This document shows positions 25,853 through 35,314 of a DNA stretch of 64,000 nt, piece by piece. Source of the stretch: Blautia hominis. Lineage in GTDB: Bacteria; Bacillota; Clostridia; Lachnospirales; Lachnospiraceae. The notes below the pieces were generated by a model, which saw only the letters and a list, made by a program, of their open reading frames with translations, made no database searches and had not been told where the DNA came from. The position numbers and the translations under genes are program-made. The first letter of the stretch is position 1. Every line of letters begins with the position of its first letter. The DNA lies in NCBI GenBank assembly GCA_002270465.1, contig NQOF01000006.1, positions 62,001 to 126,000 of the forward strand, written 5' to 3'.

Positions 25853-28837
25853 GTGTCAACAGTTCAGATATATGTGTTACAGACACCTCATATTTTACTG
25901 GATGGGGAACAGATCATCCTGCCTTATAAGAAGGCAGAAGCACTTCTGTACTATATGGCGATCGAGAAAAAAGCCACAAGGGATCAGATCGCAGCACTTT
26001 TGTGGGATTCCTGCGATGAGGCAACTGCCAAGAAGAATCTGCGCCATGCCCTGTACACCATCCGCAAAATATTTCATACAGATCTTGTATCCTCACCCAC
26101 AAGACAGACATTGGAGCTGAATCCGGAACTTACTTTTCTTGTGGATTATGATGCATTTATGGAAGAGAGAGAACCAAAGCTCTATCAGGAGGAGCTTCTG
26201 GGAGGATTTTATATAAAAAACGCTTACCCTTATGAAGAGTGGCTGACCATGAAGAGGGGATTGGCAAAGGAAGCATTTTTGCGAGCCATTTATGACAAAA
26301 TGCAGAACGCAGCCGGTCTGTCCGTGGCTGAGGGGGAGACGTTGTTTGAGCGTTATGTGCAGGAGGACCCTTTAGATGAGCGGGTGTATCTGCGCATGAT
26401 GGAGATTTATGAAAGTGCGCATCTTTACTATAAAGGAATCCGCCTGTACCAGCAGCTTGTGAATCTGCTGAATACAGAACTTCGGGTAGCACCCCGCAGG
26501 GAAATACGGGAGCTTTACCGCAATCTTCTCCATGTCTGGTCTGAGGAGGGGGAGAAGGAGGAGGAACAATCAGGGGAAGTCTGTACGGGAAGAGAACGGG
26601 AACTGCAGCTTCTCCAGGCTTCTTACCGTCAGTTTTTGTCCGGTGTCCCTACATCCGTGCTCCTCTCAGGCAAGAGCGGTGTGGGCAAGACCTATCTGGC
26701 GGAACGTTTCCTGGAAGAGATCACAGGGGAAAATACAATTGTCTTTAAGGCTGCCTGTCTGGAAAACGAACAGAATATTGTACTGCAGCCCTGGAATACC
26801 ATAATGATGCAGGTGAATTCCCTTCTGAAGAAACATGATTTTGCCCTGGATCATAAATATCTGCAGGCGGCAGAGCACTTGTTTCCGCTTTTTAATACCA
26901 AAGAAATGAAGGAGCCGGTCATGGGGGATACCACCATATCCTACAGTTACCGGGCTACCAGAAATCTGCTCTTGAAACTTTTTGAAGAGATCGGGGAGCA
27001 GGCGCTGGTGGTACTGTTTTTTGACAATATCCAGTATATGGATGAGACAAGCCTGGAATTTCTTTCCCTGCTGATACGGGCAAAGAATCCCAACATTATG
27101 GTGCTTGCCACAAGCCCCTGTATTTTTACACAGACTTTAAGGACAGCGCTCAAGCCGCTTCTGAAAGAGAGCTGTCTGCAGGAGATCACGTTGTTTCCCT
27201 TCACCAGAGAATCGGTAAGAAAGATCCTGGCGGAAAGACTGGGGGAGGAGCGAGTCAGTGAGGAACTTTTGGATACGGTTTACGGTGAGACATCGGGTAA
27301 TGCCCTTTATCTGAGGACACTACTGGACTGCTGCGGAGACGGAAGGCTGGAGGCCGGAGATATTACCCCCCTGAATCAGGTGTGGGAGCAGAAAATGGCA
27401 GCACTGCCCAAAAAGACAAAGCAAGTGCTGGAGCTTATATCCTCCTGTCAGGCATGGGCAGATATGGATGCCTGTATGCAGATCCTAAAATGTGACGAGA
27501 TGGGGATCTTGGATGCTGTGGAGGAACTGAAGGAGCAGGGATTTATCAGGGAGCAGCAGGAGGGGGAGACGGTACATTTCTTTTTCTGCCATGACAGTAT
27601 ACAGAAATTTATACATACCAAGATGTCCCCCTCAAAACGCCGGGTATTTCACAGAAAACTGGCGGAATATATTGAGGGACTGCCGCTTTATGAGGCAAAC
27701 AGATATGAGAGGCTGATCTTTCACTATAACCTCTGCGGCGACAGAGAGAAAGCGTTGGAGTACAGGATTCGGGCGCTGACGGAATACTCTTACCGGTATT
27801 ATGAGCTTTACCCGCTCTTTCCCGTTTCCGGGAAAAAGGAAATGCAGATGGATTCCGTATTAGATTACTGCAGACAGCTGGAGGAAGAGCTTTTGGAGCT
27901 GTGCCGGAGAAACCCGGAGAAAGAGTCCTATCTGAAACTGCATGTAAGTCTTATGCAGGCCACAGCCCAGTATTGTATCCCCCAGGGATATTACAGGGAG
28001 GGGGCTGCATGTATTGAAAAGGCATTGAAGTCCAATGTTCTTGCAGGTGATGACCCCAGAGAGAAGATCAGATGCCTGCGTTTTCTCATATACCAGCAGA
28101 TCAATCTGTGGGAAATGGAGCGCACAGAGGAGTATCTGGAGGAAAGTCTGATCCTGGCGGAGAAAAACGGACTGCAGGAGGATCATGCCATAACCTGCCG
28201 GCTCTATGGGTTGTATCTGTCCATGAAGGGCAGATTTGGGGAGAGCATGGAGTTTCTGAAAAAGTCTCTGGAATTTTTCATGAATGCGCCGCTGAAATCC
28301 AGGATCTATGCCCTGAATATTGCTGCGTGTTATAATTATATGGGAGAGATCCTGCGAAAGCAGAAGCATTTTGAGGAGGCCAATGCGTATTACAAAGAGG
28401 CAGTGGCTACCTGTGACAGCAATCACTGTCCCTGTAATGCCACGTTTTATTCCAATATGGCGCGTTCTTATCTGGCCATGGGGAAGACAAGGCAGAGTAC
28501 AGAGGCACTTTACCGGGCAGACCGCGTGTATGAGGAGTCCTTTACGCTGATCGGTCGTTCCATAACCAAGGGATATCTGGCGGTTTTGGAGGCGGAAAAA
28601 GGAAATAAAGAGGGAGCTGTAAGGTATCTGGAGGATGCCCAAAAAAGTGCGCGGCAGTTTGCATCCCCCTATGCCATAGGGCTTCTGGCATTGACAGAGG
28701 CGGAGCTGTTGGTGCGCTTTCCGGAAGAGTTTCGGGAGATACTCACAGAACCGGTGGAGGTGTATAAAGATATGGCGAAGCGCTGCCTGAAGGAAATACC
28801 CGGAGCATACGAAATAGAGTGGCTGGAGGATATTTAA
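25853..28837 (+). CDS. BTAD (SARP-like) transcriptional regulator with AAA ATPase and TPR domains, copy 1
   Basis: This 994-residue protein has an N-terminal winged-helix region (residues ~1-85, including KKAEALLYYMAIEKKATRDQIAALLW and ATAKKNLRHALYTIRKIF), a bacterial transcriptional activator domain (~95-240), an AAA/STAND-type ATPase (Walker A GKSGVGKT near residue 273-280; Walker B ALVVLFFDNIQYMDE near 383), and a C-terminal half of TPR-like helices. The GTG start follows AAAGGAG at 8 nt. SARP-type regulators bind direct repeats ~11 bp apart beside RNA polymerase; such repeats occur at four promoters here. It sits between the transport/lyase operon and the urocanase, so it probably activates both. 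Inducer unknown. Confidence 0.88.
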   Translation: MSTVQIYVLQTPHILLDGEQIILPYKKAEALLYYMAIEKKATRDQIAALLWDSCDEATAKKNLRHALYTIRKIFHTDLVSSPTRQTLELNPELTFLVDYDAFMEEREPKLYQEELLGGFYIKNAYPYEEWLTMKRGLAKEAFLRAIYDKMQNAAGLSVAEGETLFERYVQEDPLDERVYLRMMEIYESAHLYYKGIRLYQQLVNLLNTELRVAPRREIRELYRNLLHVWSEEGEKEEEQSGEVCTGRERELQLLQASYRQFLSGVPTSVLLSGKSGVGKTYLAERFLEEITGENTIVFKAACLENEQNIVLQPWNTIMMQVNSLLKKHDFALDHKYLQAAEHLFPLFNTKEMKEPVMGDTTISYSYRATRNLLLKLFEEIGEQALVVLFFDNIQYMDETSLEFLSLLIRAKNPNIMVLATSPCIFTQTLRTALKPLLKESCLQEITLFPFTRESVRKILAERLGEERVSEELLDTVYGETSGNALYLRTLLDCCGDGRLEAGDITPLNQVWEQKMAALPKKTKQVLELISSCQAWADMDACMQILKCDEMGILDAVEELKEQGFIREQQEGETVHFFFCHDSIQKFIHTKMSPSKRRVFHRKLAEYIEGLPLYEANRYERLIFHYNLCGDREKALEYRIRALTEYSYRYYELYPLFPVSGKKEMQMDSVLDYCRQLEEELLELCRRNPEKESYLKLHVSLMQATAQYCIPQGYYREGAACIEKALKSNVLAGDDPREKIRCLRFLIYQQINLWEMERTEEYLEESLILAEKNGLQEDHAITCRLYGLYLSMKGRFGESMEFLKKSLEFFMNAPLKSRIYALNIAACYNYMGEILRKQKHFEEANAYYKEAVATCDSNHCPCNATFYSNMARSYLAMGKTRQSTEALYRADRVYEESFTLIGRSITKGYLAVLEAEKGNKEGAVRYLEDAQKSARQFASPYAIGLLALTEAELLVRFPEEFREILTEPVEVYKDMAKRCLKEIPGAYEIEWLEDI

Positions 28838-28957
28838 AATTCCGTCTGTATTTTACGGGCCTTGTTGTGAAAAATTACGGTTTCATACGTGGCTTTCGAC
28901 GAAATTAAGGTAAAAATAGTTGATAATTCACAAATTTTTAATAGTTTCTGCCGTTTC

Positions 28958-28986
28958 TTCGACGCTTTCTTGACTAACTGTATGAT
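28958..28986 (+). promoter_or_regulatory. Urocanase promoter with 11 bp-period repeat
   Basis: TTCGACG (28958) and CTTGACT (28969) place GAC trinucleotides exactly 11 bp apart. TTCGAC (28958-28963) and TATGAT (28981-28986) also form a -35/-10 pair with a 17 bp spacer. A further CTTTCGACGAAA lies upstream at 28893-28904. The gene start is ~50 bp downstream. Confidence 0.6.
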
Positions 28987-29038
28987 AAAGTCTATGTAAA
29001 CATTAGATGAAATAAACAGGAAAAGGAGAAGATGAGAG

Positions 29039-31081
29039 ATGAACAATGCGGAAATCGGAAAAGCAATGGAAATCAAACTGGATCCCGTTCTGCCGGAATA
29101 CCCGACCTTCAAAGAAGGTGTCAGAAGAGCCCCGAAGAGAGAACTGACCCTGAACAAAAGGGAGATCAAGCTGGCGGTAGCAAACGCCCTCAGATATGTG
29201 CCGGAAGAGCTGCACGAACAGCTTGCACCGGAATTTTTAGACGAACTTCTGACAAGAGGACGTATCTACGGATACCGTTTCATGCCAAAAGACAGGATCT
29301 ATGGAAGACCCATTGATGAATATAAAGGAAAATGTGTGGAAGGAAAGGCATTCCAGGTCATGATCGACAACAACCTGGACCATGAGGTGGCCCTCTATCC
29401 ATACGAGCTTGTTACATATGGTGAGACCGGCCAGGTCTGCCAGAACTGGATGCAGTACCAGCTGATCAAGAGATACTTGGAGGAGCTCACAGACGAGCAC
29501 ACCCTTGTGATGATGAGCGGCCATCCCATGGGCCTGTTCAAATCCCACAAGACCAGCCCCCGTGTCATCGTGACCAACGGCCTGATGGTAGGTATGTTCG
29601 ACAACCCGGAGGACTGGGCGAAAGCCACAGCCATGGGCGTATCCTCCTACGGCCAGATGACAGCCGGCGGCTGGATGTACATCGGCCCCCAGGGTATCGT
29701 GCACGGCACCTTCAACACGATCCTGAACGCAGGACGTAAGTTCTTAGGCGTACCCCAGGACGGGGATCTGTCCGGTCATCTGTTCGTCACAAGCGGACTT
29801 GGCGGCATGAGCGGCGCACAGCCCAAAGCCATTGAGATCGCAAGGGGCGTGGGTATCGTAGCAGAGGTGGATGATTCCCGTATCAAGACCCGCCACAGCC
29901 AGGGCTGGGTAGGCCTGGTGATCGAGGATGCAGCGGAGGCGTTCCGTGTGGCAGAGGAATATATGGCGAAGAAAGAGACTGTATCCATTGCCTCCCACGG
30001 AAATATCGTGGACCTGCTGCAGTACGCAGTGGACAACAACGTCAAGATCGAGTTGTTATCCGACCAGACAAGCTGCCACGTGCCTTACGACGGAGGCTAC
30101 TGCCCGCAGGGCCTGACCTGTGAGGAGCGCACGGAGGTGCTGGCAAACGACAAGGAGAAGTTCTGTGAGCTGGTGGACCAGACCCTGGTGAAACACTACC
30201 ACCTGATCAAGACCCTGGTGGAGAGAGGCTCCTACTTCTTTGACTACTGAAACTCCTTCATGCGTGCGGTGTTCGACGCGGGAGCAAAGGACATCGCCAA
30301 GAACGGTGTGGACACAAGCGAGGGATTCGTGTTCCCGTCTTATGTGGAGGATATCCTGGGACCGGAGCTGTTTGACTACGGATACGGCCCGTTCCGCTGG
30401 TGCTGCCTGTCCGGAAAACCGGAGGACCTGCGTGCCACAGACCATGCAGCCATGGAAGTGATCGACCCGAACAGAAGGAGCCAGGACAGGGACAACTATA
30501 TCTGGATCCGTGACGCGGAGAAGAATAAATTAGTAGTGGGGACCCAGTGCCGTATCCTGTACCAGGATGCCCTGGGAAGAAGGGATATCGCCCTTAAGTT
30601 CAACGAGATGGTAAGGAACGGCGAGATTGGACCGGTGATGCTGGGGCGTGACCACCACGACACAGGCGGAACAGATTCCCCGTACAGAGAGACCTCCAAC
30701 ATCTATGACGGATCCAACATCACAGCGGACATGGCAGTGCACTGCTATGCCGGAAACGCGGCCAGGGGGATGAGCCTGGTAGCGCTGCACAACGGAGGCG
30801 GCGTAGGCATCAGCAAATCCATCAACGGAGGATTCGGGATGGTGCTGGACGGAAGCGAGAGAGTGGATGAGATCTTACGTGCAGCCATCCCGTGGGATAC
30901 CATGATCGGAGTATCCAGGAGGAGCTGGGGAAGATGCGAGCACTCCATCGAGACCGTAGCAGAGTACAACAAGATAAGGGAAGGGCAGGATTACATCACC
31001 ATGCCGTACCTTGCAGATGACGATATGATCGAGAGAGTATGTAAAGACGTAGTGGTGGAAGAGCATCACGCACACCACTGA
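29039..31081 (+). pseudogene. hutU: Urocanate hydratase (long form), interrupted by an in-frame TGA
   Basis: The 680-codon frame encodes a long-type urocanase (mammalian/Bacteroides length), which adds water to urocanate using NAD+ as cofactor. Motifs on both sides are intact: MMSGHPMGLFKSH, GWMYIGPQGIVHGT, FRWCCLSGKPEDL, DHHDTGGTDSPYRETSNIYDG and HNGGGVGISKSINGG. Codon 404 (30248-30250) is TGA in the same frame on both sides, within FFDY-*-NSFMRAV, where family members have Gly-Asn; one G-to-T change of GGA would make it. Restart at ATG 30260 would give a C-terminal fragment. Codon choice is strongly biased, as in highly expressed genes, and unlike an old pseudogene. It could be a recent null allele, a sequence error or readthrough. 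A (thio)urocanate substrate is possible. Confidence 0.85.
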
Positions 31082-31126
31082 TCTGAGATAAAAAAGGCCA
31101 CAATATTCATTCCTAAATAAGAAAAA

Positions 31127-31162
31127 CAAAAGAGGCTGCCGGGGTGCCGGCGGTCTCTTTTG
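31127..31162. terminator. Bidirectional terminator between urocanase and def
   Basis: CAAAAGAG...CTCTTTTG arms enclose a second GC stem (TGCCG/CCGGC). The minus-strand side runs into TTTTGTTTTT, making it a good terminator for the convergent deformylase gene and a weaker one for the urocanase. Confidence 0.8.
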
Positions 31163-31176
31163 CTGTATATGGTTTA

Positions 31177-31671
31177 TCATAACCTCCTTTTCATATGTTC
31201 CATAAAGAAAGATTTGTTATCAACCGCCCGCATAGTAGCCAGAATGCCGTCCAAATGGTCGTATTCATGCTGCAGAAGTTCGGACAAGTCACCTTCCAGG
31301 TGCATGGTGCAGGGCATGAAATCTGCATCCAGATAAGAGATATCTGCACGTTTAAAACGTTCTACTTTGACAAGCAGGCCTGGAAAAGACATGCAGTCAT
31401 CCATGAGAGTATACTTCTCATCATCCGGGAAGGACAGGGAAGGGTTTATGAATACATAGGGTTTATCTGTATACATGTACAGCAGACGTTTACGGATTCC
31501 AATCTGCGGTGCTGCCACAGCCCGGCCTGCGCCGTATGTATTGCGGTAATCCATGAGTGTGTCGTGTAAGTCCGTAACCCATTTTGGGATAAATATTCTG
31601 TCGGTCTCCGCAACTTCCTCACTCATTTCATAGAGCAGAGGGTTTCCCAGTTTTAAAATTTTCTGAATCAT
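31177..31671 (-). CDS. def: Peptide deformylase paralogue
   Basis: This 164-residue protein removes the formyl group from N-terminal Met of new proteins. The metal site is present: HEYDHLDG (the HExxH motif) and DDCMSFPG, where the Cys ligand of the usual EGCLS motif is kept but the neighbours differ. The glycine motif reads GAGRAVAAPQIG, two residues longer than the usual GxGxAAPQxG. It is therefore a divergent paralogue; a specialised or resistance-linked role is possible. AGGACTC, a weak ribosome binding site, precedes the ATG. Confidence 0.85.
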   Translation of the reverse strand: MIQKILKLGNPLLYEMSEEVAETDRIFIPKWVTDLHDTLMDYRNTYGAGRAVAAPQIGIRKRLLYMYTDKPYVFINPSLSFPDDEKYTLMDDCMSFPGLLVKVERFKRADISYLDADFMPCTMHLEGDLSELLQHEYDHLDGILATMRAVDNKSFFMEHMKRRL

Positions 31672-31819
31672 GTAAGAGTCCTCTTTTCTTTCTATTTTGT
31701 CCGATACCTCAATGTATCAGTTCCCGTACGCATATTTTATCATACATGATTTTTATACACAACCGGCACAAGGGTATGATGGTCCCCAGCCCTGCTGAGG
31801 AGGGAGCGGGCGGTGACGG

Positions 31820-32692
31820 TTAAAGTTTATTCTGCTTCCGCCACGTGCTGGGGGACATCCCCATCTGTTTTTTAAATGCTCTTAGAAAGTTCAGTTCATT
31901 TTCATATCCCACATGGTAAGCGATCTGGTACACCGGGAGATTGGTGCTTGCCAGAAGGTCCAGAGATTTGTTGATCCGAAACTGGATCAGATATTCCTGC
32001 AGGGACATGTGCAGGTTGGCGCGGAACAATTTGGTCAGGTGGCTTCTGCTCACATTGCAGTAGCTGGATATTTCATCCAGGGAGCGGATAGCGGCGTATT
32101 CCGCGCCTATGTACCGGACAGCCTCTGATATGTACAGATCGGCGATCCGGATATTAGCGTGTCCGGATTTGATGGAACCCGCGGCATTTTTTATGAGCGT
32201 ATCAAAAAATAAATGCAGATGCCCGATGATATAAGCCTTGGATGCGTGGGGATGCTGCAGGATCGCCGACAGATGCTCTTTTATGCTGGTGGTGGTCTGG
32301 GCACTGTAATCTTTTGGACGATAGACAGGGGAGCCATGGTTGAGGCCGCAGGCCCGCAGATATTGGGGAACACTCAGACCCTTGAACAGGATCCAGATGT
32401 AATGCCACGGCTCCTTCTCATCTGCATGGTATATGTGCCTGCTGTGGGGTTCAAACAGGAAACCCTCTCCGGCATTGATTTCTATACTGCCGGATATGTC
32501 TGTCAGGATCTTATTGTCAGAACAGGTAGACGGCGCATAAGAGATATAACCTTTCCCGGAAAGCACATAATGGAAGATATATTCATTCCTGATATATGGA
32601 CCAAAAGAATATAGAGGAGTACACTGCTGGTCACCAATTTCGAGTAAATTTAAGTCCTGATAATCACTAAAATTAAAGATATAGCTTTCCAT
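31820..32692 (-). CDS. AraC-family regulator of the sugar ABC importer
   Basis: This 290-residue protein has an N-terminal cupin-like sensing domain (EYIFHYVLSGKGYISYAP, GEGFLFEPHSRHIYHADEKEPWHYIWILFKG) and a C-terminal double helix-turn-helix (residues ~190-285, SLDEISSYCNVSRSHLTKLF and VYQIAYHVGYENELNFLRAFKKQMGMSPSTWRKQ). CAGGAGGACAGGT precedes the ATG. It is divergent from the importer genes at 33017 across a 324 bp gap and probably activates them in response to the transported sugar. Confidence 0.9.
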   Translation of the reverse strand: MESYIFNFSDYQDLNLLEIGDQQCTPLYSFGPYIRNEYIFHYVLSGKGYISYAPSTCSDNKILTDISGSIEINAGEGFLFEPHSRHIYHADEKEPWHYIWILFKGLSVPQYLRACGLNHGSPVYRPKDYSAQTTTSIKEHLSAILQHPHASKAYIIGHLHLFFDTLIKNAAGSIKSGHANIRIADLYISEAVRYIGAEYAAIRSLDEISSYCNVSRSHLTKLFRANLHMSLQEYLIQFRINKSLDLLASTNLPVYQIAYHVGYENELNFLRAFKKQMGMSPSTWRKQNKL

Positions 32693-32867
32693 ACCTGTCC
32701 TCCTGAGTTCAGTAGAAATATATTCGCAAAATCGGGGATTGCATTGTTATTTTATAGACTGATAAGAAAACTGTAAAGTAGAAAAAAATAAGACAAAAAT
32801 GCGAAAAATAGAGAACGGAATTTAAATATACTATCAAAATCGCGCATGTATATACAAAATACTACTT

Positions 32868-32935
32868 TGTACATTCAAATTGTACACATAATGCCTCCTT
32901 ATGATGTTTTGTGGAAAATGACGAAATGTTATAAT
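32868..32935 (+). promoter_or_regulatory. Candidate importer promoter with paired TGTACA sites
   Basis: In the 324 bp gap between the AraC-type regulator and the importer, TGTACA occurs at 32868-32873 and 32881-32886 (13 bp apart). TATAAT at 32930-32935 is preceded by a weak -35. The pair is a plausible AraC-type activator site. A further imperfect palindrome, ACATATTTCC...GGAGATATGT, spans 32955-32985. The rest of the gap shows no gene. Confidence 0.4.
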
Positions 32936-33016
32936 GATAAACATCATATATGAGACATATTTCCTTATGCACATAGGAGATATGTAAAAAAATAATGACA
33001 TATGGGAGGAAAAGTT

Positions 33017-34366
33017 ATGAGAAACAAAAAACGTTATTGGGCGCTTGGCTTAACAGCATGTATGCTTGCATCTGTTATGGCAGGATGCGGTTCCGGTGGA
33101 GGCTCTGATTCCAAAGAAAATTCCGGCAAAACGACAGACAGCAGCACAGAGGCAGATGCAGGCGGAACCTCTTCCGACAAAGAAGTGAAGCTTACCATGC
33201 TGGGCTGGGAGATTTACCAGCAGGCGGGTATGGAAGCCCTGGCAAAGGCTTATCATGAGCAGCACCCAAATGTGACCATTGACGTGCAGATATCCACCTG
33301 GAGTGAATACTGGACAAAACTGGAGGCAATGGCAAACAGCAACTCCCTTCCCGATATTTTCTGGATGCATACAAATGAGTTCAGCAAATACGCGGAAGCG
33401 GGAATCCTGGCAGATGTGACAGATCTCTATGATGAGGGCAAAGAGTATTACACCAATAATTTTGCTGAGAATCTGGTACAGAATTTTACATATGAGGATA
33501 AGGTTTACGGTGTACCGAAAGATGTTGATACGGTAGCGCTGGTCTACAATAAGGATATCTTTGATGAGGCCGGTGTCTCCTACCCGGATGAGACATGGAC
33601 GTGGGATACTCTTGTGGAGGCATCCCAGACCATTCATGACAAGACCGGAAAATACGGCATCATGGCTGACCACAATGAGCAGGAAGGCTGGCTGAACACC
33701 ATTTACCAGGCAGGCGGTTTCTATGTAAATGAGGATAAGACCAAAGCCGGATTTGAAGACCCCGGTACACAAAAAGGCCTGAAAGAGTACATGGACTGGC
33801 AGTTAGCCTATGATTTCTCACCGAACCAGTCAGAGCTTTCCGACCTTGGAAAAGCAGAGCGATTCTTTGCTGGTGAGGGTGCCATGATGTATTTTGGAAG
33901 CTGGGGCATCAACAACCTTTATATCAATTATCCTGATCTGAACTGGGATGTGGCAGTGCTGCCAAAATGCCCGGATCCGGTCAAAGGAGACGGACGTGCC
34001 AGCATCTCCAACGGACTTGCGTATTCCACAGCAGCAGACAATCCTAACCTGGATGTGGTGAAAGACGTTCTGAAATTCCTGGGAACCGAGGAGGCAGCCA
34101 TTATCCACGGTGAGAACGGGGCAGCTATCCCGGCATTCAACGGCACAGGGGAGTCCTGGTCCAAAAACTATGAGGGCAAGAATGTAAAGGCATATGTAGA
34201 CCAGTTAGAGTACAGTGTACAGTATCCGTACTCCAAGACAAAATCCACCTGGTTCCCGGAAGTAGAGGCAACTCTTTTGGAGGTATACAGCGGAAATATG
34301 AGTTTTGAGGATGCATGCAAACAGTGTCAGCAGCAAGTGGATGAGAGCCTGGCTACAGAACACTGA
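33017..34366 (+). CDS. Sugar ABC transporter solute-binding lipoprotein (CUT1 type)
   Basis: This 449-residue extracellular binding protein has a lipoprotein signal (basic start, hydrophobic core, lipobox MAGC with Cys24) and a Ser/Gly/Asp-rich linker. The mature part matches family 1 sugar-binding proteins (KLTMLGWEIYQQAGMEALAKAYHEQHP, DIFWMHTNEFSKYAEAGILADVTDLYD, YNKDIFDEAGVSYPD, FFAGEGAMMYFGSWGI). GGGAGGAAAAG precedes ATG 33017, 15 bp after an in-frame ATG without a site. It feeds the two permeases that follow. The sugar is unknown. Confidence 0.93.
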   Translation: MRNKKRYWALGLTACMLASVMAGCGSGGGSDSKENSGKTTDSSTEADAGGTSSDKEVKLTMLGWEIYQQAGMEALAKAYHEQHPNVTIDVQISTWSEYWTKLEAMANSNSLPDIFWMHTNEFSKYAEAGILADVTDLYDEGKEYYTNNFAENLVQNFTYEDKVYGVPKDVDTVALVYNKDIFDEAGVSYPDETWTWDTLVEASQTIHDKTGKYGIMADHNEQEGWLNTIYQAGGFYVNEDKTKAGFEDPGTQKGLKEYMDWQLAYDFSPNQSELSDLGKAERFFAGEGAMMYFGSWGINNLYINYPDLNWDVAVLPKCPDPVKGDGRASISNGLAYSTAADNPNLDVVKDVLKFLGTEEAAIIHGENGAAIPAFNGTGESWSKNYEGKNVKAYVDQLEYSVQYPYSKTKSTWFPEVEATLLEVYSGNMSFEDACKQCQQQVDESLATEH

Positions 34367-34384
34367 GAATGAGAGGTGGACGAG

Positions 34385-35293
34385 GTGGCAAGACAGCAGA
34401 AGACAAAAACAAGATACAGCAAAGGTGCGGCTACGGGATTTTTTATGGTGATGCCTACTGTCATCGGATTGATGATCCTGAATATTTATCCGCTGCTTCG
34501 GACTGTTTACATGAGCTTCTTTAAGTCAGGGTCCTTCGGGAAATGGGCGTTTGTAGGTCTTGACAACTATATGAAAATGTTCCAGAGTGACAGTTTCTGG
34601 ACGATTACGAAAAATACACTGGTATTTATGGTGATGACAGTACCGGTTACGGTTATTTTCGGCCTTTTGATCGCGGTTCTGCTGGACCAGAAGATCAAGG
34701 GAAAGACCGTGTTCAGAGCCATTTACTTTCTTCCTATGGTAGTGGCTCCGGCAGCGGTGGCCATGGTCTGGAAATGGCTGTTCAATTCTGAGTACGGGAT
34801 CATCAATACGGTACTTGGCGCACTGCATCTGCCCTCAGACATCAACTGGATCGCAGACCCCAAGACAGCCCTTCTGACCTGCGCCATTGTGACCATTTGG
34901 AGCAGTGTGGGGTATGATGCCATCCTGCTTCTGTCCGGGCTGCAGAGTATATCCAGGACCTATTATGAGGCGGCCAGGATAGACGGCGCCACAGGGTTCC
35001 AGCAGTTTCGGAAGATTACGGTCCCTCTGGTTTCGCCGACCCTGTTCTTTGTGCTGATGATGCGTGTAATGGCATCCCTGAAGGTATTCGATATTGTCTA
35101 TATGATGATAGAGAAGACAAATCCTGCCATCCGCAGTGCGGAGACGATCCTATATAACTTCTACCAGGAGACTTTTGTAAAGAATAATAAGGGATACGGC
35201 TCCGCGCTGGTGGTCTGGTGTGTGATCTTGATCGCTATGATAACGATCATTCAGTTTATCGGACAGAAGAAATGGGTTACTTATGACGTGTGA
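34385..35293 (+). CDS. Sugar ABC transporter permease (MalF/UgpA type)
   Basis: This 302-residue, six-TM permease has the ATPase-docking EAA loop EAARIDGATGFQQFRKITVPLVSP. A GTG at 34385 follows AGAGG at 7 nt; an in-frame GTG at 34376 is also possible. It is the first of two permeases that form the CUT1 channel with the partner at 35315. No ATPase is encoded here; a shared MsmK-type ATPase from another locus is usual. Confidence 0.92.
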   Translation: MARQQKTKTRYSKGAATGFFMVMPTVIGLMILNIYPLLRTVYMSFFKSGSFGKWAFVGLDNYMKMFQSDSFWTITKNTLVFMVMTVPVTVIFGLLIAVLLDQKIKGKTVFRAIYFLPMVVAPAAVAMVWKWLFNSEYGIINTVLGALHLPSDINWIADPKTALLTCAIVTIWSSVGYDAILLLSGLQSISRTYYEAARIDGATGFQQFRKITVPLVSPTLFFVLMMRVMASLKVFDIVYMMIEKTNPAIRSAETILYNFYQETFVKNNKGYGSALVVWCVILIAMITIIQFIGQKKWVTYDV

Positions 35294-35314
35294 TGCAGGA
35301 GGAGGTTGCAGGTG

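Noticed and set aside
27860-28642. 260-codon minus-strand frame within the first BTAD regulator
   Set aside because: It is the antisense shadow of the TPR region, with no motif and no start signal.
30248-30300. TGA in the urocanase as a selenocysteine codon
   Set aside because: The family has glycine, not cysteine, at this position, and the downstream sequence forms only a weak, broken hairpin. A nonsense change from GGA is simpler.
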